Positions 26,679-35,436 of a stretch of 64,000 nt of DNA are shown here, one piece after another. The position numbers and the translations under genes are program-made. The notes under the pieces are model-generated. The model searched no databases, had not been told where the DNA came from, and saw nothing but the letters and a program-made list of their open reading frames with translations. Within the stretch, counting starts at the first letter, position 1. Every line of letters begins with the position of its first letter. This DNA is from Maricaulis sp. (lineage in GTDB: Bacteria; Pseudomonadota; Alphaproteobacteria; Caulobacterales; Maricaulaceae), in the NCBI RefSeq assembly GCF_017642925.1, contig NZ_JAEPOL010000004.1:62001-126000 (forward strand). Direction: 5' to 3'.

Positions 26679-27415
26679 CTGCCGCCCGGTCCCGGGTCGG
26701 TGCCGGTGCGCAGCCAGCCGGTGATCGAGACCCGCGCGGCGCGCACCTTGTCGCCGACACGCGTCACGGCGTGCGGCTGCGGCACCTTGAACATGGACAG
26801 TGTATTGCCGCGCGGCACGAAGGCCGTCTCGACACTGCCGCCGGGGCCGTAGAATTCCAGCAACCCGCCCCAGCCCTTTTTCCAGCCATCGGACAGGGTG
26901 AGCACATAGGCCGCGACCCGGTTCTTGCCGGTCACGCCATCATCATGCGTGGTCAGGAAGTGACCGCGCGTATAGCGGGTCAGCTGGGCATCGGCGAAGG
27001 CGATGTCCGGCGCGCCGAGGATGGTGCGCATGGGATCGAGAAAGCGGTCGGAATTGATCAGCTCGAACAGGTCGCACAACGCCGGCACTTCCCGGCGCAG
27101 CTCGCCGCGGTGCCATTTGTCGTAGATCGAGTAGGTGTCGTAGAGATAGCCGAAGCCGCGCCTGGCTTCGGCATCGACATGGCGCTGGAACTCGGCCTTC
27201 TGGGCCGGAGACTGCTGTCCCATCGCCGCGGAATCGAGATCGAGATGGCGGCCATTGAGCTTGGTCACCAGCGTCCAGCGCGGCACCGTATCGATAGCCG
27301 CACGCGCGGCCGCCAGCGTGTCATCGTCCAGCAGGCTTTCCACCTGGCAGCGCGTGGTGTCCGCCATCGCCTGGCGCGGCGTTTCGATATCCAGAGTGGG
27401 CGAAAGTGCAGACAT
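26675..27415 (-). CDS. 2-oxoglutarate/Fe(II)-dependent prolyl hydroxylase-like oxygenase
   Basis: A 246-residue enzyme. The iron ligands are visible: His and Asp in FLTTHDDGVTGKNR and the distal His in MFKVPQPHAVTRV; the 2OG-binding Arg is in ARVSITGW. The strand AAYVLTLSDGWKKGWGGLLEF is typical of prolyl 4-hydroxylase/OGFOD1-type enzymes that act on protein prolines. In eukaryotes OGFOD1 hydroxylates ribosomal protein uS12; a similar role here is only a possibility. The start at 27415 fits the conserved N-terminus. Confidence 0.85.
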   Translation of the reverse strand: MSALSPTLDIETPRQAMADTTRCQVESLLDDDTLAAARAAIDTVPRWTLVTKLNGRHLDLDSAAMGQQSPAQKAEFQRHVDAEARRGFGYLYDTYSIYDKWHRGELRREVPALCDLFELINSDRFLDPMRTILGAPDIAFADAQLTRYTRGHFLTTHDDGVTGKNRVAAYVLTLSDGWKKGWGGLLEFYGPGGSVETAFVPRGNTLSMFKVPQPHAVTRVGDKVRAARVSITGWLRTGTDPGPGGS

Positions 27416-27461
27416 GTCTTCCTCGTTCCGGGCCGTGCGGCTAGCTCTGGTTTTTGAGTGG

Positions 27462-27512
27462 TCGCATTTTCGAACCGCAAAACCGGTCCCCACTTTTGCT
27501 GAAAATGCTCTA
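27462..27512 (-). repeat. Stop-codon-abutting hairpin, copy 1
   Basis: Read on the minus strand it begins with the TAG stop of the DksA-like gene, then AGCATTTTC-A-GCAAAA, loop GTGGGGACCGG, TTTTGC, GGTTC and GAAAATGC. Two nested stems form (GCATTTTC/GAAAATGC and GCAAAA/TTTTGC). The same 51-base element, with one base changed, closes the FKBP gene at 62555-62605. Confidence 0.8.
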
Positions 27513-27839
27513 AGCACAACCGGCGCAGCGTGGCGTTGCCGGATCAATCTCCAGCCGCCGCGCTTCGATCGTTTCACCGCATTCCACGCACCAGCCGTAT
27601 TCGTCATTCTCCAGCCGTTCGAGCGCGGCGTCGATGCGACGTATTTCCTGCGCCCGCCGGGCCTCGGCCGCCTTGGCCATCGCCTGCACCTGCAGGGAAT
27701 CCTGGCGCGACAAGCGCCCGACCGATTGCTGGTCGAGCGCCACGGGCTGCCGGTCCTCGCGCGCAGCCACGGACAAGTCCCGCAATTCCTCGCGCAGCGC
27801 GAGAAGCCGCGATCTCGCAGTTTCCGGCTCGATGGACAT
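27510..27839 (-). CDS. DksA/TraR-type C4 zinc-finger protein
   Basis: A 109-residue protein: a helical N-terminal two-thirds (coiled coil, ALREELRDLSVAAREDRQP; MAKAAEARRAQEIRRIDAAL) and a C-terminal zinc finger YGWCVECGETIEARRL with CAGCA. DksA-like proteins enter the RNA polymerase secondary channel and modulate transcription. This is a short member and its coiled-coil tip differs from E. coli DksA. GGGGAGATC precedes the ATG. Its TAG stop is the first part of a palindromic repeat. Confidence 0.87.
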   Translation of the reverse strand: MSIEPETARSRLLALREELRDLSVAAREDRQPVALDQQSVGRLSRQDSLQVQAMAKAAEARRAQEIRRIDAALERLENDEYGWCVECGETIEARRLEIDPATPRCAGCA

Positions 27840-28019
27840 GATCTCCCCGACTGTCTTGCAGCGCTCACTATCGCCCCGCAGGCGGCGCGCCCCAAGACCG
27901 CGCTGCAGCCGCCGGTCCTGACCGCGAGAGGAACCGGGAGGGACGTTTTGCTGTTCAATACCGGTGGATCACTGCGCGGCGCACCTCTAGTTTCGCAGGA
28001 CACGATACTGAGGGGCATC

Positions 28020-28961
28020 ATGTCAGAGACCATTCTCGCCTTGGACAGCGTCTCCAAGACGTTCAACGGCAAGCCCGCCGTCCGCGATGTCAGTTTTTCC
28101 GTGGAACGCGGCCAGATTACCGGTTTCCTGGGGCCGAACGGCGCCGGCAAGACCACCAGCCTGCGCATGTCGCTGGGCATTCTCACGCCCGACCGCGGCA
28201 CGGTTTCGCTGTTCGGCGGCCCGCCGCGTCCGGCGGCGCTCGACCGCGTCGGCTTCCTGCCGGAAGAGCGGGGTATCTATCGCAAGATGAAGGTGATCGA
28301 TGTGATCGTCTTCTTCGCCCGGCTGAAGGGCGTCGCCCCCGCCGAGGCACGCCGCCGCGGCCTCCAGATGCTCGAGGAATTCGGCCTCGCCGAGGTCGCC
28401 GAGAGCAAGGTGAAGACCCTGTCCAAGGGCATGGCGCAGAAGGTCCAGATCATCTCGACCCTGGTGCACGAGCCGGAATTCATCATTCTCGACGAACCCT
28501 TCTCCGGCCTCGACCCGGTGAACCAGTATGCGCTGGAGCAGGTGGTGCGCCGGCAGGCCGAGGCCGGGCGTACCGTGCTGTTCTCGACCCACGTGATGGA
28601 ACACGCCGAACGCCTGTGCGACAAGATCGTGCTGATCGCCAAGGGCCGGAAGGCTTTCGACGGCACGGTCGCCGAGGCGCTGGGCCAGGTACCGCGCCGC
28701 GTGACGCTGGAGATCGTCTCCGATCATGATCTTTCCAAGGTGCTGGCCGGCAAGGGCGAGGTTCACCGCGAGACCCAGGGCGAACACGAGGTCTGGATCG
28801 TCGATCTGGGTCCCGGTGTCGATGCCCAGGACATTCTCAAGGCCTGTGTCGATGCCGATGTGAAGCTGACCCGGTTCGAACCGGTGCGCGCCCATCTGCA
28901 TGATGCCTTTGTCCATCTCGTCGGCCGCGAAGCCGCCGCCCCGGAAGCGGAGACCGTCTGA
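28020..28961 (+). CDS. ABC transporter ATP-binding protein (NatA-like)
   Basis: A 313-residue ATPase with Walker A GPNGAGKTTS, Q-loop region VGFLPEERGIYRKM, signature LSKGMAQKVQ, Walker B FIILDEPFSGLD and switch STHVMEH. The C-terminal DUF4162-type extension (about residues 220-313) is typical of ABC-2 export systems such as NatA. It ends in TGATG with the permease gene. It energises export of an unknown substrate; NatAB of Bacillus exports sodium. Confidence 0.92.
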   Translation: MSETILALDSVSKTFNGKPAVRDVSFSVERGQITGFLGPNGAGKTTSLRMSLGILTPDRGTVSLFGGPPRPAALDRVGFLPEERGIYRKMKVIDVIVFFARLKGVAPAEARRRGLQMLEEFGLAEVAESKVKTLSKGMAQKVQIISTLVHEPEFIILDEPFSGLDPVNQYALEQVVRRQAEAGRTVLFSTHVMEHAERLCDKIVLIAKGRKAFDGTVAEALGQVPRRVTLEIVSDHDLSKVLAGKGEVHRETQGEHEVWIVDLGPGVDAQDILKACVDADVKLTRFEPVRAHLHDAFVHLVGREAAAPEAETV

Positions 28962-30358
28962 TGCGCAATATCTATCTCATCGCCCGCCGCGAATTCCTGT
29001 CCTATGTCGCGACCTGGGGCTTCTGGCTGTCGCTGCTCTCCGTGCCGCTCTTCATGGCGCTGGGCTTCGGCATGCCGATCCTGATCGAGAACTCCCAGCC
29101 GACCCGCTACTACGTGCTGGTCGACGAGACCGGTGGCCGTCTGGAAGAGGCCGTGTTCGAACAGATCGACCGGTCCCGCGAGGACCAGGCCGAGCAGGCG
29201 CGCGAAGCGGCGCGCGAAATCCTCGGCGACAATCCGCAGCTCGGGGAAGCGTTCGACAATTCGATGCAGCTGGACAATGACGGCTATATCCGCGTCGAGG
29301 CCGGCACGACCGATCTCAACGAGTTGCGGCCCTATCTGACCGGCGATGCCGAGCTGGAAACCGCCGACGGCCCGCAACCGCTCTTTGCCGCCATCTTCCT
29401 CAGCGAACCCGTGCCGGGCCGTGTCGAGATGGCCTACTGGAGCACCAATCTGACCGATCGCGACCTGCGCCGCGATATCCGCGACGCCCTGCGCGATTAC
29501 ATGCATTTGCGCCATCTGGTGGAGAATGGCGTCGACCCGGCGCTGATCGAGGCGGCCGAAGACCTTGAGCCCGTGGTGCGCGAGCTCAATCCGGAACGCA
29601 CCGACGAGGCCGCCGAAGTCACCGAAAGCGAACGCCTGCCCATCGTGATGGGTGTGGCGACCGCCTTCGGCCTGTGGATCGTGATCTTCTCGGTGGTGAA
29701 CATGCTGCTCACCGCGATGATCGAGGAGAAGGGCAACAAGGTGCTGGAGATGATGCTGGCCTCGGCCCGGCATCACGAGATCCTCACCGGCAAGCTGCTC
29801 GGCGTGGCGGCCGTCTCCGCCACCCTGCTGATCTTCTGGGGCGGCCTCGCCTCGATCGGCGGACTGGCGATCCAGCAATTGATGGCGGCCGCCGACATTC
29901 CGGCTGCGGAAATCCTGGCCGCCCTGTTCGATCCGGCACTGCTGGGCCCGGCGATCGGCTATTTCATCGTCGGCTATCTGATGTATGGCGCGGTCTTCCT
30001 GGCGATCGGTTCGCTGTGCGAGACGATCCAGGACGCCCAGACGCTGATGAGCCCGATGATGCTGGTGATGATGATGCCGCTCTTCCTGGTGATGATGGCC
30101 ATCGACGCGCCCGATTCGCCTATCGTGGCGATCGCCAGCTGGATCCCGCTGTGGACCCCCTTCATCATGCTGGTCCGCCTGCCCCAGGATATCGGCATGA
30201 TCGAGATCATCGGCTCGACCCTCGGCATGGTGGTCACCGCCATGATCGTGATCTGGGGTGCAGGCGTCCTGTTCCGCATGGGCGCCCTCAACCAAGCCAA
30301 CCAGGACACGGTGAAGAGCTGGTTCCAGTTCGGCGGCAAGAAAAAGGCGGCGGGGTAG
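28961..30358 (+). CDS. ABC-2 type transporter permease (NatB-like)
   Basis: A 465-residue membrane protein. It has one N-terminal helix (YVATWGFWLSLLSVPLFMALGFG), a large extracytoplasmic domain (about residues 45-225) and five to six C-terminal helices (IVMGVATAFGLWIVIFSVVN onward) with the EEKGNKVLEMMLASAR motif of ABC-2 permeases. It overlaps the ATPase gene by one base. The pair forms a complete exporter. A composite palindromic repeat follows 51 bases after its stop. Confidence 0.9.
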   Translation: MRNIYLIARREFLSYVATWGFWLSLLSVPLFMALGFGMPILIENSQPTRYYVLVDETGGRLEEAVFEQIDRSREDQAEQAREAAREILGDNPQLGEAFDNSMQLDNDGYIRVEAGTTDLNELRPYLTGDAELETADGPQPLFAAIFLSEPVPGRVEMAYWSTNLTDRDLRRDIRDALRDYMHLRHLVENGVDPALIEAAEDLEPVVRELNPERTDEAAEVTESERLPIVMGVATAFGLWIVIFSVVNMLLTAMIEEKGNKVLEMMLASARHHEILTGKLLGVAAVSATLLIFWGGLASIGGLAIQQLMAAADIPAAEILAALFDPALLGPAIGYFIVGYLMYGAVFLAIGSLCETIQDAQTLMSPMMLVMMMPLFLVMMAIDAPDSPIVAIASWIPLWTPFIMLVRLPQDIGMIEIIGSTLGMVVTAMIVIWGAGVLFRMGALNQANQDTVKSWFQFGGKKKAAG

Positions 30359-30408
30359 GGCGGCGCGGCGCCTGCCGCACACCCCTTTCCGTCAACGCCA
30401 CCAACAAC

Positions 30409-30512
30409 CGTCATTCCGGCGAAGGCCGGAACCCAGGTCATAGGATCGGGTTGAGCCAAGTTTGGCACGATGCTGTTCTGAGATCTGGGTCCTGACTTTC
30501 GTCAGGATGACG
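30409..30512. repeat. Single copy of the composite palindromic repeat
   Basis: It starts CGTCATTCCGGCGAAGGCCGG, has a diverged centre, and ends GATCTGGGTCCTGACTTTCG then TCAGGATGACG. Both ends match the copies around the GIY-YIG gene at 57-58 kb. Here no nuclease gene is nearby. Confidence 0.75.
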
Positions 30513-30560
30513 GATTGTGGGGGCAGCAGAAACCTCGCCCTGACGGACCGCAATGCCCAA

Positions 30561-30600
30561 AAGGAAAACGCCGCGCCCCGGATCCGGGACGCGGCGTTTT
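30561..30600 (-). terminator. Rho-independent terminator of rpsU
   Basis: The arms CGCGGCGTTTT (30590-30600) and AAAACGCCGCG (30565-30575) form an eleven-base-pair stem around a loop holding CCGGATCCGG. On the minus strand the stem is followed by CCTT. It lies 30 bases after the rpsU stop. Confidence 0.85.
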
Positions 30601-30629
30601 CGCGAAACCTGTATCAAGGTCTGGCGACC

Positions 30630-30860
30630 CTAGCGGCGACCGCCACGCTTCGCGATGAGACCCTCGCGCTGCGCCCGCTTGCGGGCCAGCTTGCGCGCAC
30701 GGCGAATGGCTTCAGCCTTTTGGCGAGCCTTCTTCTCCGACGGCTTTTCATAATGATTGCGGCGCTTCATCTCGCGGAAAGTACCTTCCCGCTGCATCTT
30801 CTTTTTCAGCGCGCGGAGCGCTTGCTCCACATTATTGTCGCGCACAACGATCTGTACGAT
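30630..30860 (-). CDS. rpsU: 30S ribosomal protein S21, probable ATC start codon
   Basis: A 76-residue S21. The family N-terminus [15 protein letters not shown] aligns so that the initiator is an ATC codon at 30858-30860, preceded by GGAGAG at six bases. No ATG, GTG or TTG lies at this point; the nearest conventional start in frame is a TTG at 30887, which would add nine residues not seen in S21 proteins. The rest ([35 protein letters not shown]) is standard. S21 helps mRNA binding on the small subunit. It diverges from coq9. Confidence 0.9.
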   Translation of the reverse strand: MVQIVVRDNNVEQALRALKKKMQREGTFREMKRRNHYEKPSEKKARQKAEAIRRARKLARKRAQREGLIAKRGGRR

Positions 30861-31011
30861 GGCTCTCTCTCCATTATCTGGACGCAAGGACCATCCTCAC
30901 GCCGCTAGTTCGCCAGAGGCGGGGCTACTACCAGAGCTGCGACGCCGTGTCCACTCTGTCAGCGCACACGGGCGTAGTGACGCGCAGGCGCGTCTGGTCT
31001 AGGAATGACGC

Positions 31012-31689
31012 ATGACCGATGCCGCTTCTGACACCCGATTTCGCAAGTCTACCACACGCGAGGCCCTGCTGCAGCCCATGCTGGCCCATGCGGCCTTCGA
31101 TGGCTGGACGGCAGACAGTTTCCGCGCGGCCTGCGCCGATGCCGGGATCGATGAGGGCCAGGCCCGCCTGGCCTGCCCGCGCGGCGAGCTGGACATGCTG
31201 GTGCACTGGTCACGGCGCCTGGACGAGGCCGTGCTGGACGCAGTAAAGGCGGCAAACCTCGCCGAGATGAAGATCCGCGAGCGCGTGCGCTTTGGCGTCA
31301 CGGCGCGCCTGGAAGCGCTCTCGGGACATGAGGAAGCCGCCCGCCGGGCCCGCGCCCGCCTGATGCTGCCGGACGCCGCTGCAGAGGGGCCGCAATTGCT
31401 GTGGGCGACGGCAGACACGATCTGGCGCGCGATCGGCGACACCTCGACCGACGTCAATTTCTACTCGAAGCGGACGATTCTCTCCGGCGTTTTCGGCACG
31501 ACCCTGGTCGCCTGGCTCAATGAGAGCGATGCCGCAAAGCCCGAAGCCCGCGCCTTTCTCGACCGCCGCATCCAGAATGTGATGGATTTCGAGAAGACCA
31601 AGGCCCAGCTGACCAAGATGACCGCCGACCTGCCCGACCTCGCCGGCCTGCTCGGCAAGCTGCGCTACGGCCCGGGACCGCGGGTATAG
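31012..31689 (+). CDS. coq9: COQ9 family protein (ubiquinone biosynthesis)
   Basis: A 225-residue protein with a TetR-like helical fold. The COQ9 C-terminal signature is clear: DTSTDVNFYSKRTILSGVFG and TLVAWLNE. COQ9 is a lipid-binding partner of the COQ7 hydroxylase in mitochondria, and the alphaproteobacterial protein is presumed to act likewise at the inner membrane. Divergence from rpsU is the usual arrangement in the class. AGGA precedes the ATG. Confidence 0.9.
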   Translation: MTDAASDTRFRKSTTREALLQPMLAHAAFDGWTADSFRAACADAGIDEGQARLACPRGELDMLVHWSRRLDEAVLDAVKAANLAEMKIRERVRFGVTARLEALSGHEEAARRARARLMLPDAAAEGPQLLWATADTIWRAIGDTSTDVNFYSKRTILSGVFGTTLVAWLNESDAAKPEARAFLDRRIQNVMDFEKTKAQLTKMTADLPDLAGLLGKLRYGPGPRV

Positions 31690-31698
31690 CTTAGTTAG

Positions 31699-32496
31699 CT
31701 AACCCTCCCACCGCGGAGAAGCGTACCAGGCCTGCTCGGCGGGCACCTGGACAAGGTCGCGCTCGGGCCAGCGCAGGGCGGTGAGATGGCCGCCGAAGAC
31801 GCAGCCGGTATCCACACAGACGACATTGTTGTGCTCGCGCACATCGGGTTCGGCGACATGGCCGTGCACAACGGTCGCTGTGCCGGAATAATTGCGCGCC
31901 CAGTTGCGGCGGACGGGCAGGCCGTGCAGGTCCCGCTCGCCCGTCACTTCACCGAACATGGCAAAGGCCCGCACCCGGGTCGTGTCCTCGCCATGCATGT
32001 CGGCATGAACGCCGGCATGGGCGACCACCAGCTCACCGCCATCGAGCAGGAGGTGGTGCGGCAGGCTGTCGATGAAGGCCGCGACCTGACGGCAGAAGGC
32101 GTCACTCTCGCGGCGGAACTGGGCGATCGTGGCGTCGAGCCCGTGGCTCACCTTCACATCGCGTCCGGCCAGCCAGCGGCGGAACTTGTCGTCATGATTG
32201 CCGACCACGCAATAGCCCGCCCCGGTCTCCACCAGATGCATGGCCAGACGCATCACGTCCGGCGTACGCGGTCCCCGGTCGACCAGATCGCCCAGTAGGA
32301 CCGCCTTGCGTCCCTCGGGATGCCTGATGCGGTAGTCGCGTGAGCCGGCCACGCCCTCATAGCGCACCTCATAGCCCAGCCGGTGCAGCAGCCGCTCCAG
32401 CTCGCCGGCACAGCCATGCACATCCCCGATCAGATCGAACGGGCCGCTGTCATCGATGAAACGGTCGGGTGCGGTGGGATTTGCCATCATGTCCAT
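31699..32496 (-). CDS. Metallophosphoesterase (PrpE/PP2A-like)
   Basis: A 265-residue phosphatase with the dimetal motifs DLIGDVHGCAGELERLL, LLGDLVDRGPRTPDVM, VVGNHDDK, the His in LVVAHAG and HGHV. The order and spacing match PrpE/bis-tetraphosphatase-like bacterial phosphatases. Starts at 32496 or 32487 (MANPTAPD) are both possible; GGGGG precedes them. The substrate may be a dinucleotide or phosphoprotein. It is downstream of purK on the same strand. Confidence 0.85.
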   Translation of the reverse strand: MDMMANPTAPDRFIDDSGPFDLIGDVHGCAGELERLLHRLGYEVRYEGVAGSRDYRIRHPEGRKAVLLGDLVDRGPRTPDVMRLAMHLVETGAGYCVVGNHDDKFRRWLAGRDVKVSHGLDATIAQFRRESDAFCRQVAAFIDSLPHHLLLDGGELVVAHAGVHADMHGEDTTRVRAFAMFGEVTGERDLHGLPVRRNWARNYSGTATVVHGHVAEPDVREHNNVVCVDTGCVFGGHLTALRWPERDLVQVPAEQAWYASPRWEG

Positions 32497-32535
32497 GCCC
32501 CCAATATGGGGCCCGGGACAGCCGAGTGCGAACCC

Positions 32536-33615
32536 CTAAAGCGGGGAGAGCCGGTTTACATGGCCCATCTTGCGGCCGGCGCGCACGGCGCGCTTGCCAT
32601 AAAGATGCAGGCGGGCCTGCGGATCGGCCGCAAGCGCCGCCCAGTCATTGGCGTCCTCGCCGATCAGATTCGTCATCACACAGGCCGAGTGCGGCGACGG
32701 ATCGCCCAGCGGCCAGCCGGCCACGGCGCGCATATGCTGTTCGAACTGGCCGCAGCCGCAGGCATCCATGGTCCAGTGGCCGGTATTGTGGACGCGCGGC
32801 GCGATCTCGTTGACCACCAGCCCGTCGGGACCGAGGTCGAAAAGCTCGACCGCGAAGACACCGACATGCTGCAGCCCGCCGCCGATGGCGCGGGCGATCT
32901 CCAGCGCGCGGGCCTGGGTCGCCGCATCGACGCCGGTTGCGGGTGCGTGGGTCTGTTTGAGAATGCCGTCGCCGTGGATGTTCTCGCCCAGCGGCCAGGC
33001 CTTCACCATGCCGTCGACCGAGCGGGCCGCCACAACGGACAGCTCGCGCGTGAAGGCGGCGGCGCCTTCCAGGATGGCCGGCTTTTCACCGATCGCGTGC
33101 CAGGCTTTCGCGGCATCGCCCGGCTCGCGGATCCAGGCCTGGCCCTTGCCGTCATACCCAAAGCGCCGGGTCTTGAGCACAGCCGGCAGACCGATCTGCG
33201 CAATGGCTGCTTCAAGACTCTCGAGATCGTCAACGGCGGCGAAGGGCACGGTGGCCACGCCGGCCTCGTTGATGAAGGTTTTCTCGACCAGGCGGTCCTG
33301 GGTCAGCTCCAGCGAACGGGCGCCCGGACGCAGATGCGAGACGCGCGCCGCGATCCCGACCGTCGCGACGGGCACGTTCTCGAATTCATAGGTCACCGCA
33401 TCGCAACGCTCGGCAAAGGCCTGGACGGCGCCTTCATCATCCCAGGGCGCGCAGAAGGACCGGGCCGCCACCCGTGAAGCCGGACAGTCCGGCTCGGGCT
33501 CGTAGACGTGGACGTCGAAGCCCAGCGCTGCGCCGGCCGTGGCCAGCATGCGGCCGAGCTGTCCGCCGCCGAGAATGCCGATCACCGAACCGGGCGAGAG
33601 CGGAGCTGTCGTCAT
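32536..33615 (-). CDS. purK: 5-(carboxyamino)imidazole ribonucleotide synthase
   Basis: A 359-residue ATP-grasp enzyme. It has the N-terminal IGILGGGQLGRMLA, VTYEFENVP, the ATP-grasp core VLKTRRFGYDGKGQAW and EIAPRVHNTGHWTMD. It converts AIR, bicarbonate and ATP to N5-CAIR in purine synthesis. purE lies six bases upstream on the same strand, so they form the purEK operon. Confidence 0.96.
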   Translation of the reverse strand: MTTAPLSPGSVIGILGGGQLGRMLATAGAALGFDVHVYEPEPDCPASRVAARSFCAPWDDEGAVQAFAERCDAVTYEFENVPVATVGIAARVSHLRPGARSLELTQDRLVEKTFINEAGVATVPFAAVDDLESLEAAIAQIGLPAVLKTRRFGYDGKGQAWIREPGDAAKAWHAIGEKPAILEGAAAFTRELSVVAARSVDGMVKAWPLGENIHGDGILKQTHAPATGVDAATQARALEIARAIGGGLQHVGVFAVELFDLGPDGLVVNEIAPRVHNTGHWTMDACGCGQFEQHMRAVAGWPLGDPSPHSACVMTNLIGEDANDWAALAADPQARLHLYGKRAVRAGRKMGHVNRLSPL

Positions 33616-33621
33616 GGAAGA

Positions 33622-34149
33622 TCAGTCCTCGACCGTCACCGGTACGCTGTCGGTCTGGGCCTGGCGCCAGTGTGCCAGCCGACCGGCGACCCCGTCATCG
33701 GACAGGGAGAGAATGGACGCCGCGAGAAGCCCGGCATTGGTGGCGCCGGCCTCGCCGATCGCCAGCGTGCCCACCGGTACGCCGGCCGGCATCTGGACGA
33801 TGGACAGGAGGCTGTCCTGACCGCTCAGCGCCTTGGACTTCACCGGCACGCCCAGCACCGGCAGGGTTGTCATGGATGCGATCATGCCCGGCAGGTGAGC
33901 CGCACCGCCGGCACCGGCGATGATCACCTTGATCCCGCGATCGCGCGCACCCTTGGCGAACTCGACCAGCCGGTCCGGCGTGCGGTGCGCCGAGACGACC
34001 TGGGCTTCGTAGTTCACGCCGAGATCGCGCAGCAGGCCGGCCGCCTTCTTCATGGTCGGCCAGTCGGACCGTGAACCCATGACGATGGCGACATCGGCAG
34101 GGCTGGCAGCGGCGGCCATATCGGGTGAGGACGGCGAAAGATCGCTCAT
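33622..34149 (-). CDS. purE: N5-carboxyaminoimidazole ribonucleotide mutase
   Basis: A 175-residue enzyme. The class I PurE motifs are [25 protein letters not shown] (catalytic His), [14 protein letters not shown] and [19 protein letters not shown]. It isomerises N5-CAIR to CAIR. The N-terminal 18 residues before the conserved core are an unconserved tail. AGGAAG precedes the ATG. It is the first gene of purEK and diverges from the GGDEF gene. Confidence 0.96.
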   Translation of the reverse strand: MSDLSPSSPDMAAAASPADVAIVMGSRSDWPTMKKAAGLLRDLGVNYEAQVVSAHRTPDRLVEFAKGARDRGIKVIIAGAGGAAHLPGMIASMTTLPVLGVPVKSKALSGQDSLLSIVQMPAGVPVGTLAIGEAGATNAGLLAASILSLSDDGVAGRLAHWRQAQTDSVPVTVED

Positions 34150-34308
34150 GACGCTTCCTGAACGAAGAAAAGGAAGCGCGGGACCTTAACCACAGCGCGA
34201 GGAAGGTCAAGGCGCCTTTCAAGACAGGGCAATTCTTTCCGGGCTTGAGGGTTTCTTAACCACACTTGTTCACGTTTCGGGAGGATTGGAATCGGAGTGG
34301 ATCGGCGC

Positions 34309-35046
34309 ATGCGCATCGGCCCCTTGAACACGACCGGCAATGTCTCCCGCAGCGGGCGGGCGGATCCGGCCCGGAAGGGCGACGCGGCAGGCTCTGCTGC
34401 GGCGCCGCGGGATTCCGCCTCGATCATGGGCGTTCCCGAAAGCGAACTGACACCGAATGTCCAGCGCGCCCTCCTCTCGCTGATGGGCGAGGTCGATCAG
34501 CTGCGCAAGGAGACCGAGCGCCTGCGCGGCCGCGTGCGCGAACTCGAATCGCTGGCCGATCACGATGTCTTGCTGCCGGTGCTGAACCGCCGCGCCTTCC
34601 TGCGCGAGGTCTCAAAAGCCCTGGCCCTGGCCGAACGCCACGAAGCGCCGTCCTCGCTGGTCTATATGGACCTGAACGGCTTCAAGGACATCAATGACCG
34701 CTTCGGTCATGCCGCCGGCGACGCCGCGTTGCACCATGTGGCCGGCCTGCTGGCGGCCCATGTGCGCGAGACCGACGCGGTCGGCCGTCTGGGCGGGGAC
34801 GAGTTCGGTCTGGTTCTGACCCTGACCGGTCATGAAGGTGCGCAAGCCAAGGCCCAGGAACTCGTCGACATCATCGAGACGACGCCCTTCATACACAAGG
34901 GTCACGAGCTGAGCGTGGGTGCAGCCTGGGGCTGCCATCCGCTGCAGGCCGGCCACAAGGCCGAAGAGGCGATGGCCCAGGCCGACGCCGCCATGTATGC
35001 GCGCAAGCAGGCCCAGAAGTCCCAGGCGGACCGCCGCCAAGCCTGA
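34309..35046 (+). CDS. dgcA: GGDEF diguanylate cyclase (DgcA-like)
   Basis: A 245-residue soluble diguanylate cyclase. It has a disordered N-terminus, a short coiled coil (SLMGEVDQLRKETERLRGRV) and a GGDEF domain with RLGGDEF (GGDEF at residues 162-166) and an RETD inhibitory I-site five residues before it. It makes cyclic di-GMP from GTP and should be feedback-inhibited at the I-site. The N-terminal IMGVPESELTP stretch is like Caulobacter DgcA, hence the name by resemblance. The ATG at 34309 is chosen; a GTG at 34297 is in frame. Confidence 0.85.
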   Translation: MRIGPLNTTGNVSRSGRADPARKGDAAGSAAAPRDSASIMGVPESELTPNVQRALLSLMGEVDQLRKETERLRGRVRELESLADHDVLLPVLNRRAFLREVSKALALAERHEAPSSLVYMDLNGFKDINDRFGHAAGDAALHHVAGLLAAHVRETDAVGRLGGDEFGLVLTLTGHEGAQAKAQELVDIIETTPFIHKGHELSVGAAWGCHPLQAGHKAEEAMAQADAAMYARKQAQKSQADRRQA

Positions 35047-35066
35047 GCGCCAGGCCCTGACGGGGA

Positions 35067-35279
35067 TCAGGCGATGATGTCGGGCGTGATCTGATCCTCA
35101 AGCCGGGCGATCTCGTCCTTCAGCCTGAGTTTTTCCTTCTTGAGACGGGCAATCTTCAGCTGGTCGACGACACCATTGTCGGACAGCATGTCGACCTCCC
35201 TGTTCAACTCGTCATGCTGCTCGCGCAGCGCAGTGAGCTGTTCAAGAAGGGCCTGTTGCTCCTGGGAATCTCCGTCCAT
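35067..35279 (-). CDS. YdcH/DUF465 family protein, first copy
   Basis: A 70-residue coiled-coil protein (LLEQLTALREQHDELNREVD; LKIARLKKEKLRLKDEI), the DUF465 signature. The function of this widespread family is unknown. The start at 35279 has AGGA close by. A second, shorter family member lies 0.8 kb away on the other strand beyond ubiX. Confidence 0.85.
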   Translation of the reverse strand: MDGDSQEQQALLEQLTALREQHDELNREVDMLSDNGVVDQLKIARLKKEKLRLKDEIARLEDQITPDIIA

Positions 35280-35436
35280 TCCTGAGCCGTCTCTTTCCGG
35301 TTGTCGAACAGGATCCGTCGGCTTGCCGGCGCCGCCTTGCAGGCGTCGGGCCGGTGTGACGCGACGAAGCCATGATACTAGCGGCTTTCGACCGGCAGAT
35401 AAATCCGCAAAGGACGTTGCGGACGCGAAGACACAC

